Positions 1-10,904 of a stretch of DNA of 64,000 bases are shown here, piece after piece. The position numbers and the translations under genes are program-made. Under the pieces are notes generated by a model that was given only the letters and a program-made list of their open reading frames with translations, made no database searches and was not told the DNA's origin. Location: the NCBI GenBank assembly GCA_030142905.1, contig JASJOG010000084.1, positions 558,001 through 622,000 on the forward strand. Direction: 5' to 3'. This stretch comes from Heliopora coerulea (Eukaryota > Cnidaria > Anthozoa > Scleralcyonacea > Helioporidae). Position 1 is the stretch's first letter. Every line of letters starts with the position of its first letter.

Positions 1-268
1 GGGTTAGAATTAGGCATATTTCCGGTTGAAATCACGTCATCAATGTTTCTATCGCAGCACAGAGACGCGAAGCTTTTTTCTTTTTGTTATATACAGTAAA
101 ATAACCAAACTTTTTTTTTCCAGTTTACGTGACATCATTCATATCTATATACTCCAACACAAAATAAAATGAAGTCAGCAGCGTCTCTGTACTCTGAGAG
201 AAAATGAGGCTCATCCAATCAGAGAGCGTGCGTAGGACGGGTATTATTTTATAATTCATGATATAAAC

Positions 269-3200
269 CTCCAACAATGGCAGGCTCAAGAGGACTCCAG
301 TCCACCATAACTGTAGTTGTCATATTAGTTGCTGTCGAAGGACTCTCTTTCAGTGCTACAGTCACGGTAAATTCATAGGTTTTTCCACCAACCAATGCAC
401 CGGAGTCGACTTTCAGTGCGGATTTCGAGGACGTTTCTCGAAAACCAGGACTACTTTCAAATCGAGTTTTGGCGGCGTTGTTTGAGTCGTCATTTGTACA
501 GCGAACACTCCAGGAGTAAGTCAGAGCTTTACTGGAAGAACACGAGGCCGCCTGGGAACGAATTGATAACAAAATTGGACTAACCAAACATGTATGGGAT
601 TTTCTGATGAAAGTCTTGCGAATATATTGCCACATTTGCGAACGAATCGTAAGCAAGAATTCTGCTTTTGAAAATAATCGCATACGTGAGGATGAAGGAT
701 GGTATGCGGCTATCGTGTCGTGGAGGCTAATGCGATTACTCCTGACGAGCATAGTTACTGCTTATGATTTGTTCGTGAATGTTGCAATACGTCCCGAAGA
801 CTTTTGCGAATAGATCGGTGACATCAACCGTACATTGTTGTCCATTGGCTCTATAGAAACCAGAGCAGAGACATTCATTCAAAATTCAAGGCAAGGAATT
901 GCCTGAAAAGTACGCATGGCGCGTGAAATCGCGAAAAATCAAAGCATGAAAGCGAAGTATAAAGAGTAGTGCCCAGCATATTACACGGAATAAAGGCGTG
1001 ACAGATTGTTAACTTTTAAGAATAATTTATTAACTAGCGAAGACTAACCTTCCGTTGCAGCACGCACCATCATCAGAGTGAGACAATAGGTAGGATTACA
1101 TCAATTATTTAAGGGACTAACTAGGATCATGTTGTAATCAATTACCTTCGTTGTCATTTTTCAGCCTCACTGATTGTAATATAATCCTACCTATTGTCTC
1201 GATTTGATGATGTTGCGTGCTGCAACGAAACGTTGGTCACTATTCCTTAATAAATTATTCTTAAAAGTTAACAATTTGTCATGCCTTTATTCCACGTAAT
1301 ATGCTGGACACTGCTCTTTATGTTTCGCTTGCGATTCCCACCTGGTTCTTTGACTACCACGATTTAAAAGTATGAAAGGGATGAGGGCCTCGCTCGTAAT
1401 CCTACTGATGGAACAACAATTGGAAAATCATAAAATACATGAGCCTAAGAAGCGAAATACCTGCGCAATTGCAGTAATATGGAAGGAACTTGCCGCCACT
1501 GTCTTTCCTCCCAGTGGTCCATTTACGGTGACTTCTGGCAAGGGGACATTTGCCTTCGTAACCTCAATGGAACTTTGGTCAGTGGAACTCAGGAAATTGT
1601 GAACAGCTTTAAAATGAAAGAAAATAAATAAATAAATAAAAAAATAAAAATGAACCGCGTTAAATCCATACTTTCTTGACAACTTCCTCAATGACGAGCT
1701 TCTCTCGTAAATACTTAAAACTTACCTAAACGTATTGTGTAAGTTGTGCCAGCTGTCATTAACGTGCCGTTGATGAAGACCTTGGCCGTGTTAGCCTGGC
1801 TTAGAACAGAGGAGATGCCTGCATTGGGGACACCGACATTACTCCATGTATAGGTCAAGTCTCGTCCTCCACCACCACTTGACTGGCTCCCATCCAAAGA
1901 CAAGTGGCCACACGACGATATTTGAGTTGGACCTGCAAAATTCAACACACCATAAGTGTAATATATTGAAGAAAGGTTTTACTCAACAATATCCTCAAGT
2001 CTTCATTAAATTGTTTGAATCCGGCTTTCCGGAAACGAAAACGTCAAAAAAAGGACACGGAAAAGTCTGACTTAAACCTAAACAATAATCTGGATGAACG
2101 TAAAACTATATTTTCCGAGAGTGTTCTGAAACCAAGTAGTGGTGTGTTTATTCCAACAAAACATATCTCGGATGATAGGTGGACGTTCGTCAAGCTCATG
2201 TCTCAGAAAAACGACTTGCGACCTTCAGACGGTGGTCTAACCCACAACCTTCTGATAAACGGTGAGAGGCGCAAACCATTGAGCTACCGAGAATCAGATA
2301 ATAAGTTGAAGCGCAAGTTCGACATGTGCACTGCGGTACTGCCTATTCAGCGGCCATTATTCAACATCATTAGCCCTCTCAATTACACCAGAGTCAACTG
2401 TGTTAGACTCCCTCAACCAGATACAAGTCAAAACAGAGATAGCTTACCGATGATGATTGACTTTGGTTGCACAGGATTAGCTGGATCACCAACAATAGCT
2501 GAACCAGACGCGTATTTCGAATACAGTTCACCGCGACATTTCACAGCATCTGCTTTCAATGTCAACGTATTATTAGGCAGAATACTTGGACTGGTTCCTG
2601 GGCTGATGGTTAAATGACGGCCATCTGACCAGCTACAGTCAGGGGAGGTGCCCAGGAGTAGTACGGTGGCAGATTCGAAGATATCGTCACATCTTGCAAG
2701 GGATGATCTGTCCACATCTTTGTTAAACACAACATTGATAAGAGCTCCAGTGTCGGAAAACTGAGCGCTGGTCAAAGTCGGACCTCGGGCGTACACCGTG
2801 CGGATCAGAGACACATCAGAGGCAAGTTCGTGCACACCGTTAAGAGATAAAGCGAGGGAGATCAGCTGTGATTTTGCAAATGGACCAAGGGTACAGATGT
2901 AGCTTCCACTTAGGAATACAACATTTATTTTGGTGCCATTAACCATACAAACTGCAGTTGAGCTCTCAGTCAATCCAGACCCGCCAAATGTAACCTCAGT
3001 GGTTTCGGCTGTGAAGATCTCACTAGGCTGCAAGCTAGTGACCTTAGTGGATACTGAATCGTACAGAATGATGCTTAGGTTAGCAGTTGGTTCCTCGACG
3101 CCATTCTTGACGACTTTTATGGTGAAAACATAGGTACCAGCATTAATCCCGTTTGGAATGCTACACCGACAATGTGTAAGGTTACCCACGATTCCTGAAA

Positions 3201-6200
3201 GAGAAAATACAAACACAAAAAGGCTGAAGAATAGTTTTGTAAAGGCCAGTTTAGTAAGTGATTTACGCGGCACTTATTCTTTCAATTTTCATCAGTGAGT
3301 CCAAATCGTGCACGGACATGTAAAGCAATGGCAATTTTTTTTTGAACTCTCCCGAGATTACCATGACTTTTGTGGTGAAAGTTAAATCAGTATTAATGGC
3401 AGCAAACTAACCAGCCTTTGGGACGTAATGGCCCGAAAAGATAGTTCAAAGGAAGTTTAAACTGCAAAGACAGGTGCAAAGTCACCAATTAACGACGAGA
3501 AATCGAGACATTGATTTAACATTTTGTTGAGCTTTGCAAAATATTTTTGAACCTAGAAAAAAAGTAAAAAAAAAAAGGTAAAATGCTTGTCTCTGAGGAT
3601 GTCGCCCATCAACCTTTGCGCCTAGGGCAAGCGCCCCTGTGGACTCCCTCTTGGTACGGCACTGGTCCTACTTTTTGAAATCAAAAAACCTCCATTCCGA
3701 CCGAGGCCTTCGCTTGAAACGTCAGTATTTCTTCACGTACGTTTCGGCAGTTTTTTTCAAAACCTTTTGGGTTTACACGTCCTTCTACACCGCCTACGTA
3801 ACATTGTACTTTTATATTAGTATGCTCAGTCTTTCCACTAACCTACGCTTTCATTTCCATCAAATATACATTTAATCGCAGAACCGTCTAATCCCGCTCC
3901 AAACACATCAACTGTACGTGGTGAACTGGACGTTGTGGGCAGTAGTGAGGGGACCACCATGGATATTGTGGTACACGTGGAGCCATCCCCACCGCAAACA
4001 TTGCACGAGTCATTGACCTTGCCGCTGTTAGGAACGCCGTCACAACCTGCGCATGTGCTGTTGTCGCCGCCACATATACCTGAAAGGAAAAAGTTCAGAT
4101 ACATGGTCAACAGCAGAGCCAAAAATAGACTTACTAGCCAAAAGCAAGGTTTGTACGGGAAAGTAATCGTACTAAATAATCAAAGTATTTGCCTGAGATT
4201 TGCCCGGAAAAACTAAAAAAGAAATAGAAACTGTTTCGCCATTTTTATATAGCCTGATGCAAACACAAGGAGAAGGTTGGGAGAACTTTCAAACTGCTGT
4301 GTACGATCGAGACCGTAGGTCGAGGATTGACACAGCCGCTAATAATCTACAGATTATCAACCCTTACCATCCCAGATTTTTTTCTAAAGAAATTTTATAT
4401 TACATGTACGATTGGATGCTAAAGGGTTAATCAAGGATACTCACCACATGCGTCTTTCCAGTAATTCGCCTCTTTCCCAGTCTCTCCCCCGGTGCAGTTA
4501 CCACAGGAGTCAAGAGACGCTGACCCATAGCAAGTACCATTACAGTCGGCAAACAGTGAGATATTGGAATCCGGGTCATTTTCCGGAGGGTTGGTGCAAG
4601 CGTTGCAGCTATCGTTTCGCGCTGTTCCATTGCAGACGTTGTTGCAGTCTTTTCCGTAGTCGATACCAAGGCCAGTTGTACCCTGGGAAGAAATAAGTCA
4701 TGCATTAACCTCGCATTTAGTAACAGGAGTAGGTAGAAGAGAGCGAGATGTTGAGCTAGTGGTACGGGTGGAGTTGTAGGTGAAGGTAAAGATACAGGTA
4801 GTGGTACGGAAAAGGTTATGAGTAGGGGGAGAGGGAGAGGAATTGGGAGAGACGGGGAGAGGGATGGGGAGGAGAGGATGGGACAGAGGGAGAGAGAGAG
4901 GACGGAGAGGGAGGAGAGGGATAGGAGAAGGGAGAGAGGGAGAGGGATGGGGGAAAGTAGATTTAAGGGTAGGGATACAGGTAGGGGTGGTGGTAGAGGT
5001 AGGGATAGAAGGAGAAGTAGACGTAGTGATAGGGATAGAGAGGGAGAGGTAGAAGTAATGGTAGAAGTAGAGATAAAGGGAGAGGGAAGAGTAGATGTAG
5101 GGGTAAAGGTGGAGAGAGAAGGAAAGGAAGAGGTAGAAGGGTAGAGGTAGAGGTGGAGGGAGAGGGAAAGGAAGAAGTAGAAGGGTAGAGGTAGAGGTGG
5201 AGGGAGAGGAAAAGGAAGAGGTAGATGCGGGGGAAGAGGAGGTGGTAGAGGTACAGGTACTCACATAATGCACTAATTACACAAATGATATCTCGTTTAG
5301 TTATTTACCTTTACGCATACTCCACAAGCATTGATCACAGCATCTCCACAAGTTACTCCTAAAAAATGATAAAAAGACAAAAAAACCCAGGCATTTATCT
5401 GCATGTTTTTCTTCGTATCTCTAAGATACCCAACAACGAACCAACGAGTAAATATATTAACTAATAACATGTTGATAAAGAAGGCGAGTAGAGTCTCTTC
5501 GGCAGAATTTCTGTTATTGTCTGCACGTTTTTCATGTTTTTCAACGAGAAGATAATGAACGAGGCCTAAGGTCAAGTTGACTGTCCCTTGTGAGAAACGA
5601 GTGCGAATCGTCCAATAGTTTTAGTGTAAATTTGGTGTTTTATTACACATTAAGATTGTTAATAGCCGGACGAGTCGCGATAAAAAGTGGTGAAAAGCAT
5701 TACAGAAATAAATATGTAATCAAACCTTAAGGTTCGCTTGGTGTTGCCATTTTATTTTACACAGTGTAGCTGTATTTGATCACATTAAAATTTGGAGATA
5801 TATCTACATATATTTGGAGATATATCTACATATATTTGGAGATATATCTATATATATTTAGAGATATATCTATATATATTTAGAGATATATCTACAGGCT
5901 AACGCCAGACGATTTTACTCGTGAAGGGAAGAACTCCAGCAGTAAGAGAGTTAAGGCTCATCATGTGCACAAGCTACAGGGTAAGATCTGATAAAATTGT
6001 AAAGGTGCGAGATTATTTTAATAAAAATCATACTTTCTTATGAGTTTTCATTAACAAATAAGAACTGTTTTGCAGTGTTTCTATAGCCTGATGCAAAAAC
6101 AGGCAGAAGGTTGTGTGTACGGCCGAGACCAAAGGTCAAGAACTTACATAGTCGTTTGGGAGTTCTTCCCAACCACTGAGATTGTTTGCATCAGGGTGTA

Positions 6201-8664
6201 CAAATACGACAAAACAGTCTCTATTTTTTTTATTTTTTTCAGTGAAATAAGCAAAGTAAGCAATAATAATTGTGAATAACAAATTTTGTTTTCAATATCA
6301 AATGGTAAGTACTCGCTATTAGTTCGTAAACCAATCAGAGCTTTCCATTCGCGCCAAGAACAATTTCTGGCGTCAGTAAACCAATCAGAGTTTCCATTCG
6401 TGCTAAGAACAAATTCTGGCGTCAGTAAACCAATCAGAGATTCCCAATCACGCCAAGAACAAATTCTAGCATCAAGCGGCGCTGTGATGTCATAACCGTG
6501 TTTGCATAGGCTGATAGGAACAGGGTAACCGACCAATCACTGCGTGCGTAATAGGAAACTTATTTTATAATTATTGATATTACTCACCAGCGCAGTCAGT
6601 TTCACACACAGTAGGCAATGTTTGTTCTTCATCAGGCTGAGCTGGTGCAACAGATGAAGCCACAACAGCGGAAGATAAACTGGGAGCAATCGCGACAGAT
6701 GAAGCCACAACAGCGGAAGATGAGCTGGGGGCAATCGCGGTAGTATTCATCAAAATAAACGACGAACTCATGTTGGAAACGAGATCATATCGGCTAACTT
6801 CCGGTTGATTGTTGGTTCCGTTCCCATTCCCTTCTCCTTCACTGCCTCCTCCATCTCCACCTCCGTTTCCATCTCCGTTTCCGTTCATAGAAGCACCAGT
6901 CGTACGCCTAGGTGCGGTGATCGAAACACTTGTAGGTTCAACTGCAAGATAAAAGAGGGGAAAAACTCAACATAATAGCCAGCTGTAGAAACAATACCCA
7001 ACTTTCAGAGAACTAACTTCCATATGTTAGATTAACGGCAGAGACACGAAATTCATGAAGAAAGACAGATAGGTTTTCGCTTCATTATACGCTCTCGAGA
7101 TTCTTTATCTCTTTTCAAACGCATGGCACTAGAGACTTCATTGGGAACGTAACAACGTTCCTGTAACTCTGCCTAGACAAACAGGCAGGCAGATAGACAC
7201 ACAGTTGGAAAAAATGACTGACTGACAGAAAGACAGAGAAACAAAGATAGAACCAATGATTGCTTTGACACACAGGCAGACAGACATGTAGACACAGATA
7301 GACACAAAGACGTTGCAAAACAGACAAGGACACCGACCAACAGACCAAACATCAAAGAGAACAATCTCATACTTCTCGAACACGCTGTGTGACGTGCGAT
7401 ACACGTGCAAGACTTCATGGTCGAATTCTTAGTTGCTGACTGATTCACACTCGTTGTCATGTTAGCAGATGTCCGGGGAGATATAACAGGACTTGAAGGA
7501 GCCAGATTGGATGTTAAGGAACCTACAGGAAAAACACAAAACAATAAACTTTACAAAAATACTTCAAACTTGGAGCCGAGGAAACTGGACGAGATCACTA
7601 TATAAAACCCACCGATTCTCGAAAATGCTTTGCGTACAACGAACGTTGTATCTTGATAAAATGCATGAAGATTGAATGTCTAAAATATTAAATTTTGGTT
7701 CAAGGAAAAAGTTCTTACCCGTTCAACTCATGATAACTAATTAAAATTTAGTTCTACTACAGCTAATTTAAATTTGCAAAGCATTGTGGTTAATTGTGCA
7801 GAGACAATCTTTCTCGGTGCCAGTCCCTATCAAGCTTATGGTTGGGGTTATAGCCTAGTTCAGGTTTAAAGTCGTGATTATTGGGAATGCCGCTGAATAG
7901 AAAATACCGGTGGAAGCATTGCAGGACAGGGTTGATGTTATATAGTGCCCTAGTTCTGTGTCCTGGACAATAAGTAAATGCCCACGAAGGAAATTGAGAC
8001 TTACTTGCCATAAAAACCGTTGCCATTGTCATAGGTACTATAGTTTCCACGGATGCTGACATATTTACCAGTTTTGACATGAAAGAAACTAGAATAAATA
8101 AGATAAAAAAACAAAAATATTAACCAAAATTAAGTTAACTATTCATGAACTTACTGTTCATTCTGACGTCTGTACTGCAAAAGCCTGTACTGCATTTCAG
8201 GCTTAAAATCTGGCGAAATTTGAGAAATATTAGACCACACTTCCCCTGCAGTGGTTCAAATTAGATTCTCAACAAAGGAATTAAAATGGCTAAGCAAAAA
8301 AACTCTACCCTTTAATATAAAAAAGTTAAATGTAGTTTAACCTTATTACTTAAATTTCAAAATGGCAAAAAAGTGCAATGTTCATAAAGAAATCTATTTA
8401 TCTTGGCTTAAAATATCGTTTCTTTCAAATCTACTACACAGAGAACTGGGTATATCATTAGTTCCTACTTCAAACCAGAGAATTCATATCCTCATGCAAT
8501 AAGTGATTGGTACAATTTTCGGCAAGAATTGAGCAAGGTCAACTTGCTCAAGGTCAACAATCACCGATAAAATTTATCACTTTTGTGAGTCAAACTACTC
8601 ACCCGTCGGTGACTCCCCACATATGCACGTAGATGGCACAATGCTGCAATTCTCTGAGGACATA
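269..8664 (-). CDS. Polycystin-1-like REJ/IPT-domain protein, 5' portion (partial, runs off left edge)
   Basis: Multi-exon gene read on the minus strand. Exons supported by splice sites and by phase: 8603-8664, 8005-8088, 7403-7522, 6588-6941, 5309-5358, 4445-4682, 3843-4079, 2448-3194, 1726-1932, 1461-1606, and a last one of about 269-580 whose acceptor I could not fix. In order the protein has a Ser/Thr-rich linker, an acidic Gly/Asn-rich stretch (GNGDGNGGGDGGG), cysteine repeats of the type NDSCNVCGGDGSTC and DCNNVCNG, an IPT/TIG-like beta domain (SLQPSEIFTAETTEVTFGGSG), then sequence typical of the REJ region of polycystin-1 relatives (LDGSQSSGGGGRDLTYTWS; LTYSWSVRC). Polycystin-1 family proteins are large cell-surface receptors with REJ, GPS/GAIN and PLAT parts plus membrane helices; those C-terminal parts would lie left of the window. 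The start codon is not established: exon 8603-8664 enters in phase 2 and so needs an upstream exon. The family call is good; orthology to a named vertebrate gene is not claimed. Confidence 0.72.
950..1330. repeat. Long imperfect inverted repeat (fold-back element)
   Basis: Arms of roughly 150 bp face each other around a centre near 1110-1170. For example AGCGAAGTATAAAGAGTAGT at 951 pairs with ACTGCTCTTTATGTTTCGCT near 1329, and GAGACAATAGGTAGGATTA near 1078 pairs with TAATCCTACCTATTGTCTC near 1182. It lies in an intron of the polycystin-like gene and has no coding capacity. It is probably a non-autonomous DNA transposon (MITE); the superfamily is not clear. Confidence 0.8.
2183..2345 (-). repeat. 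tRNA-derived SINE-like sequence
   Basis: Read on the minus strand it contains a box A-like TAGCTCAATGG (2277-2287) and a box B-like GTGGGTTAGACCACC (about 2230-2245), the internal RNA polymerase III promoter pattern of tRNA-derived SINEs. The flank resembles the sequence beside the SINE copies at 36.9-37.4 kb (PyACATGTGNACTG-like). The acceptor stem is not intact, so this is not a working tRNA gene. Confidence 0.55.
4808..5240 (+). repeat. Long polypurine (GA-rich) low-complexity tract
   Basis: About 430 bp with almost only purines on the plus strand, made of diverged GGGAGAGG / GGTAGAGG units, with a short near-exact duplication (about 5130-5180 and 5170-5222) of AGAAGGGTAGAGGTAGAGGT. It sits in the intron between exons 4445-4682 and 5309-5358 of the polycystin-like gene. 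Long ORFs here on both strands (Arg/Gly/Glu-rich or Ser/Pro/Leu-rich) are products of the repeat. Confidence 0.9.
5787..5896. repeat. Tandem repeat, about 22-bp unit, roughly five copies
   Basis: Successive copies of ATATTTGGAGATATATCTAC, the later ones diverged to ATATTTAGAGATATATCTAT, in an intron of the polycystin-like gene. Each unit holds the palindrome AGATATATCT. It is directly followed by one copy of the dispersed GGCTAACGCCAGA fold-back element at about 5895-5955. Confidence 0.9.
6329..6475. repeat. Three tandem copies of a 50-bp unit carrying CCAATCAG
   Basis: Each copy starts GTAAACCAATCAGAG and ends with a form of CGCCAAGAACAAATTCTGGCGTCA (starts near 6329, 6379 and 6428). Every unit contains a CCAAT-box core with the NF-Y-preferred flank (CCAATCAG) and a GCGCC/GGCG half palindrome. 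It is intronic in the polycystin-like gene. It may be a plain minisatellite. Confidence 0.85.
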
Positions 8665-9892
8665 CTGAAATACAGCAAAATAATAGTAATAAGTGTGTGT
8701 AACGATCTTTATTTACTGTATATCACTGGGTAATTAGGAAAATGTAACGCTGACGCTATTAGCCAAAGGTACTTCAAATGTTACGGCAATGAAACTAGCA
8801 ACGCACGCTAAAGTCAAGATGTTCTTTCTCTTTCTGCTAAACACTTCCAAGCAATTCAAGTGTGTCAATCAACCTTTCAAAGCGTTGAAAAAAAGGAAGT
8901 AGCTTTCGTTAAGTCTTTCATGGAGACTCGACGGCGAAAACGAAATTCCAGGGACCACAATAGTTCATCTGTTTTGCTTAAGAGAGTAATTTTATGGTAA
9001 AGCCGCGTTGTTCTTCACATCGGCGTGAGTTGCCTTAAACCCTCGATTTAATGGACTGTACAGCGCGGTGTTACAGTGTTCAGGGTTAAGTCTACAAGCC
9101 AACGCTGGGTTGAGGGGATGTGTGATGTGCTGGGTTGGATCGGAAACAGTGGACTTGAGGCAAATTGTTCTGTGCTTCCCAGTGTTGTACAACACTTCAT
9201 TGGGCTTGAATCGACGTTTCCAGTTAAAGTGAGCGTTAGTGAGTAAAACTTCAGTTAGCCTGTGAAGTGCTGGGCAGGAATGTTTTGCGCAAAACTGCGA
9301 ATGGATCGCTATATCGAAAAATGTGAAGCTGAGATAAGGTCTGCTACGTTTAACTGGGTTTAGCTGGCCTTTGTTCTGTTAAATTGGAGGTATCTGAGTT
9401 AAACTGAACTGCGCAGTGCCGTGTTGCAAAGAGCTGTACGGGGCCCTGAACTTCTGCAATACTTGCCAACTTCTGCCACCTCGCTATGTCAATTTATACC
9501 GTGGTTCGGTCGTCAACAAAGTTGAACACCATTGTTTATTTTGATAATGAAACATGTCTAAAAATAAGCTGTAACGGGGTAAACTTTTCAGAGAGTACTC
9601 ACTTCATCTGGGACATTAGATTTGACGATGTGGGCGTGGTTTCCACGGTCCTGTTAGGAGGCGATACTCTGAGAGATGGCGTTGAGCTCACATTTGACGT
9701 CAAAACTGTTGGGAAAACATTTCAAATTATATGACGAAAGCATGCCTACTGTTTTACTGATTAACTCAGGTACAAAGCTCAGAAAGTTTAAACAGAAGAT
9801 AAGTCGGGCGCGACGGTGAACAATGTTTGGACAATCGATCCTAGATTAGTTTGATATAAGAATAGAATACTGTGTGGATAGTGATAAATAAG

Positions 9893-9962
9893 GTAAAAAG
9901 TTAAAAAGTTGATAACTGTCGTAACTGGTCTCAACAACAGTTATCAACCTTTTAACTTTTTA
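9893..9962. repeat. Hairpin (inverted repeat)
   Basis: TAAAAAGTTAAAAAGTTGAT AACTGT on the left pairs with ACAGTTATCAACCTTTTAAC TTTTTA on the right across a loop of about 20 bp. A related half (AAGATAAAAAGTTCAAAGGTTGGTG) recurs at about 11815 next to GACGTTTCGAG...CCTTCGTC, the motif also seen in the large inverted repeat at 45667-45889, so both are probably bits of small DNA transposons. Confidence 0.7.
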
Positions 9963-10825
9963 AGAAGAAAGGATTTGGAAGACAACCGACTTAAAACATT
10001 TAAAGTTGAGTAAAAGTTGGCAAATTTCACTATTAAATCTACGTTTTTATGATTTGATGAGGTCAGGAATTGACGGAACGAAAGCTTAGTTTCATATAAA
10101 TTTCCATGGTTATTCCTAAATTATTCTGATATAATTTCCACCACACTATTTGCTGCAGTACTGCAAACGCTTTTGGTGCAAGAACACTAGAACCGTGATC
10201 CTTGACTTTATTCAGAAAAAATGTATACATCAAATTTCGTTTTCTAACGTTTTTCTATTTTGTCTTGAATGCCTTATTCTAGAAGCTGTCCCTTAACCGT
10301 TCAAGGCACATTAAAACCCCTGAGTGAGGCAGGTGGCCACGAGGTTACTATGACAATTACAAGAACACTGTGGTGAAAGTACACCTGCACTGTGGATGTG
10401 TTGCCTTATTTAAATAAAACCTTTGAAGTATTGGCAAAATCGATGCTAAAAATGTTTTTCTCTTTTCCTCTGCGAAAGTATAAAAAGCTCTAAGTGTTTC
10501 ACCTCTGAAATACTAGAGTTTCATTGGTTTCATCGAGTTGTCGATAATTATCTCTTCAGAAAATACACTGAACTCAGCATTTCGTGCAACCCTAAGCTCC
10601 TGGTTATTTATTACAATTGAATCGAAGTGTCGAGATGTTGGGTCGTGAGCGGTGGCTTTGTAAACTACGTTCAAAACTGCCACTCAGTCAACAAGAACTC
10701 AAATTTTAGTAAAATACTCCATATTTGGATGTTCAAGGTCAAACGCTATTTCATTCCACTTAAAATTATATTTATTTTCTTAAAAACGTTAGCATATTCA
10801 CTTACTGTTAAGTATATTTACTTAC

Positions 10826-10904
10826 AGCTTGAAGTGGGAGTCGCCACAATCTCGTAGGCACAGAAGTAGAACAAAAGAATGATTTGTGTCTTCAAAAAAC
10901 TCAT
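10826..10904 (-). CDS. Possible signal-peptide exon, perhaps first exon of the polycystin-like gene
   Basis: On the minus strand an ATG at 10904 opens 26 codons beginning MSFLKTQIILLFYFCAYEIV and ending ATPTSS, followed by a strong GTAAGT donor at 10820-10825. The hydrophobic core followed by small residues looks like a secretion signal, which the polycystin-like gene downstream on the same strand would need. The exon ends in phase 1 while exon 8603-8664 needs phase 2, so at least one unseen exon would have to lie between them. It could also be a chance ORF or belong to another gene. Confidence 0.3.

Noticed and set aside
2015..2617. 200-codon plus-strand ORF
   Set aside because: It runs through a SINE-like repeat and is antisense to the well-supported IPT/REJ exon 2448-3194.
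4698..5273. 191-codon minus-strand ORF rich in Ser/Pro/Leu and matching Arg/Gly-rich plus-strand ORFs
   Set aside because: Both come from the GA-rich repeat; no start context, no domain, and it overlaps an intron of the polycystin-like gene.
5787..6475. CRISPR-like array from the two sets of tandem repeats
   Set aside because: Repeats are directly tandem without unique spacers and the genome is animal.
8992..9195. 67-codon minus-strand ORF as a missing polycystin-like exon
   Set aside because: No acceptor/donor pair in the phase required and no cysteine or REJ pattern.
9486..9734. 82-codon plus-strand ORF as a gene
   Set aside because: No recognisable domain, no splice-linked partner, and no promoter evidence; left as unexplained.
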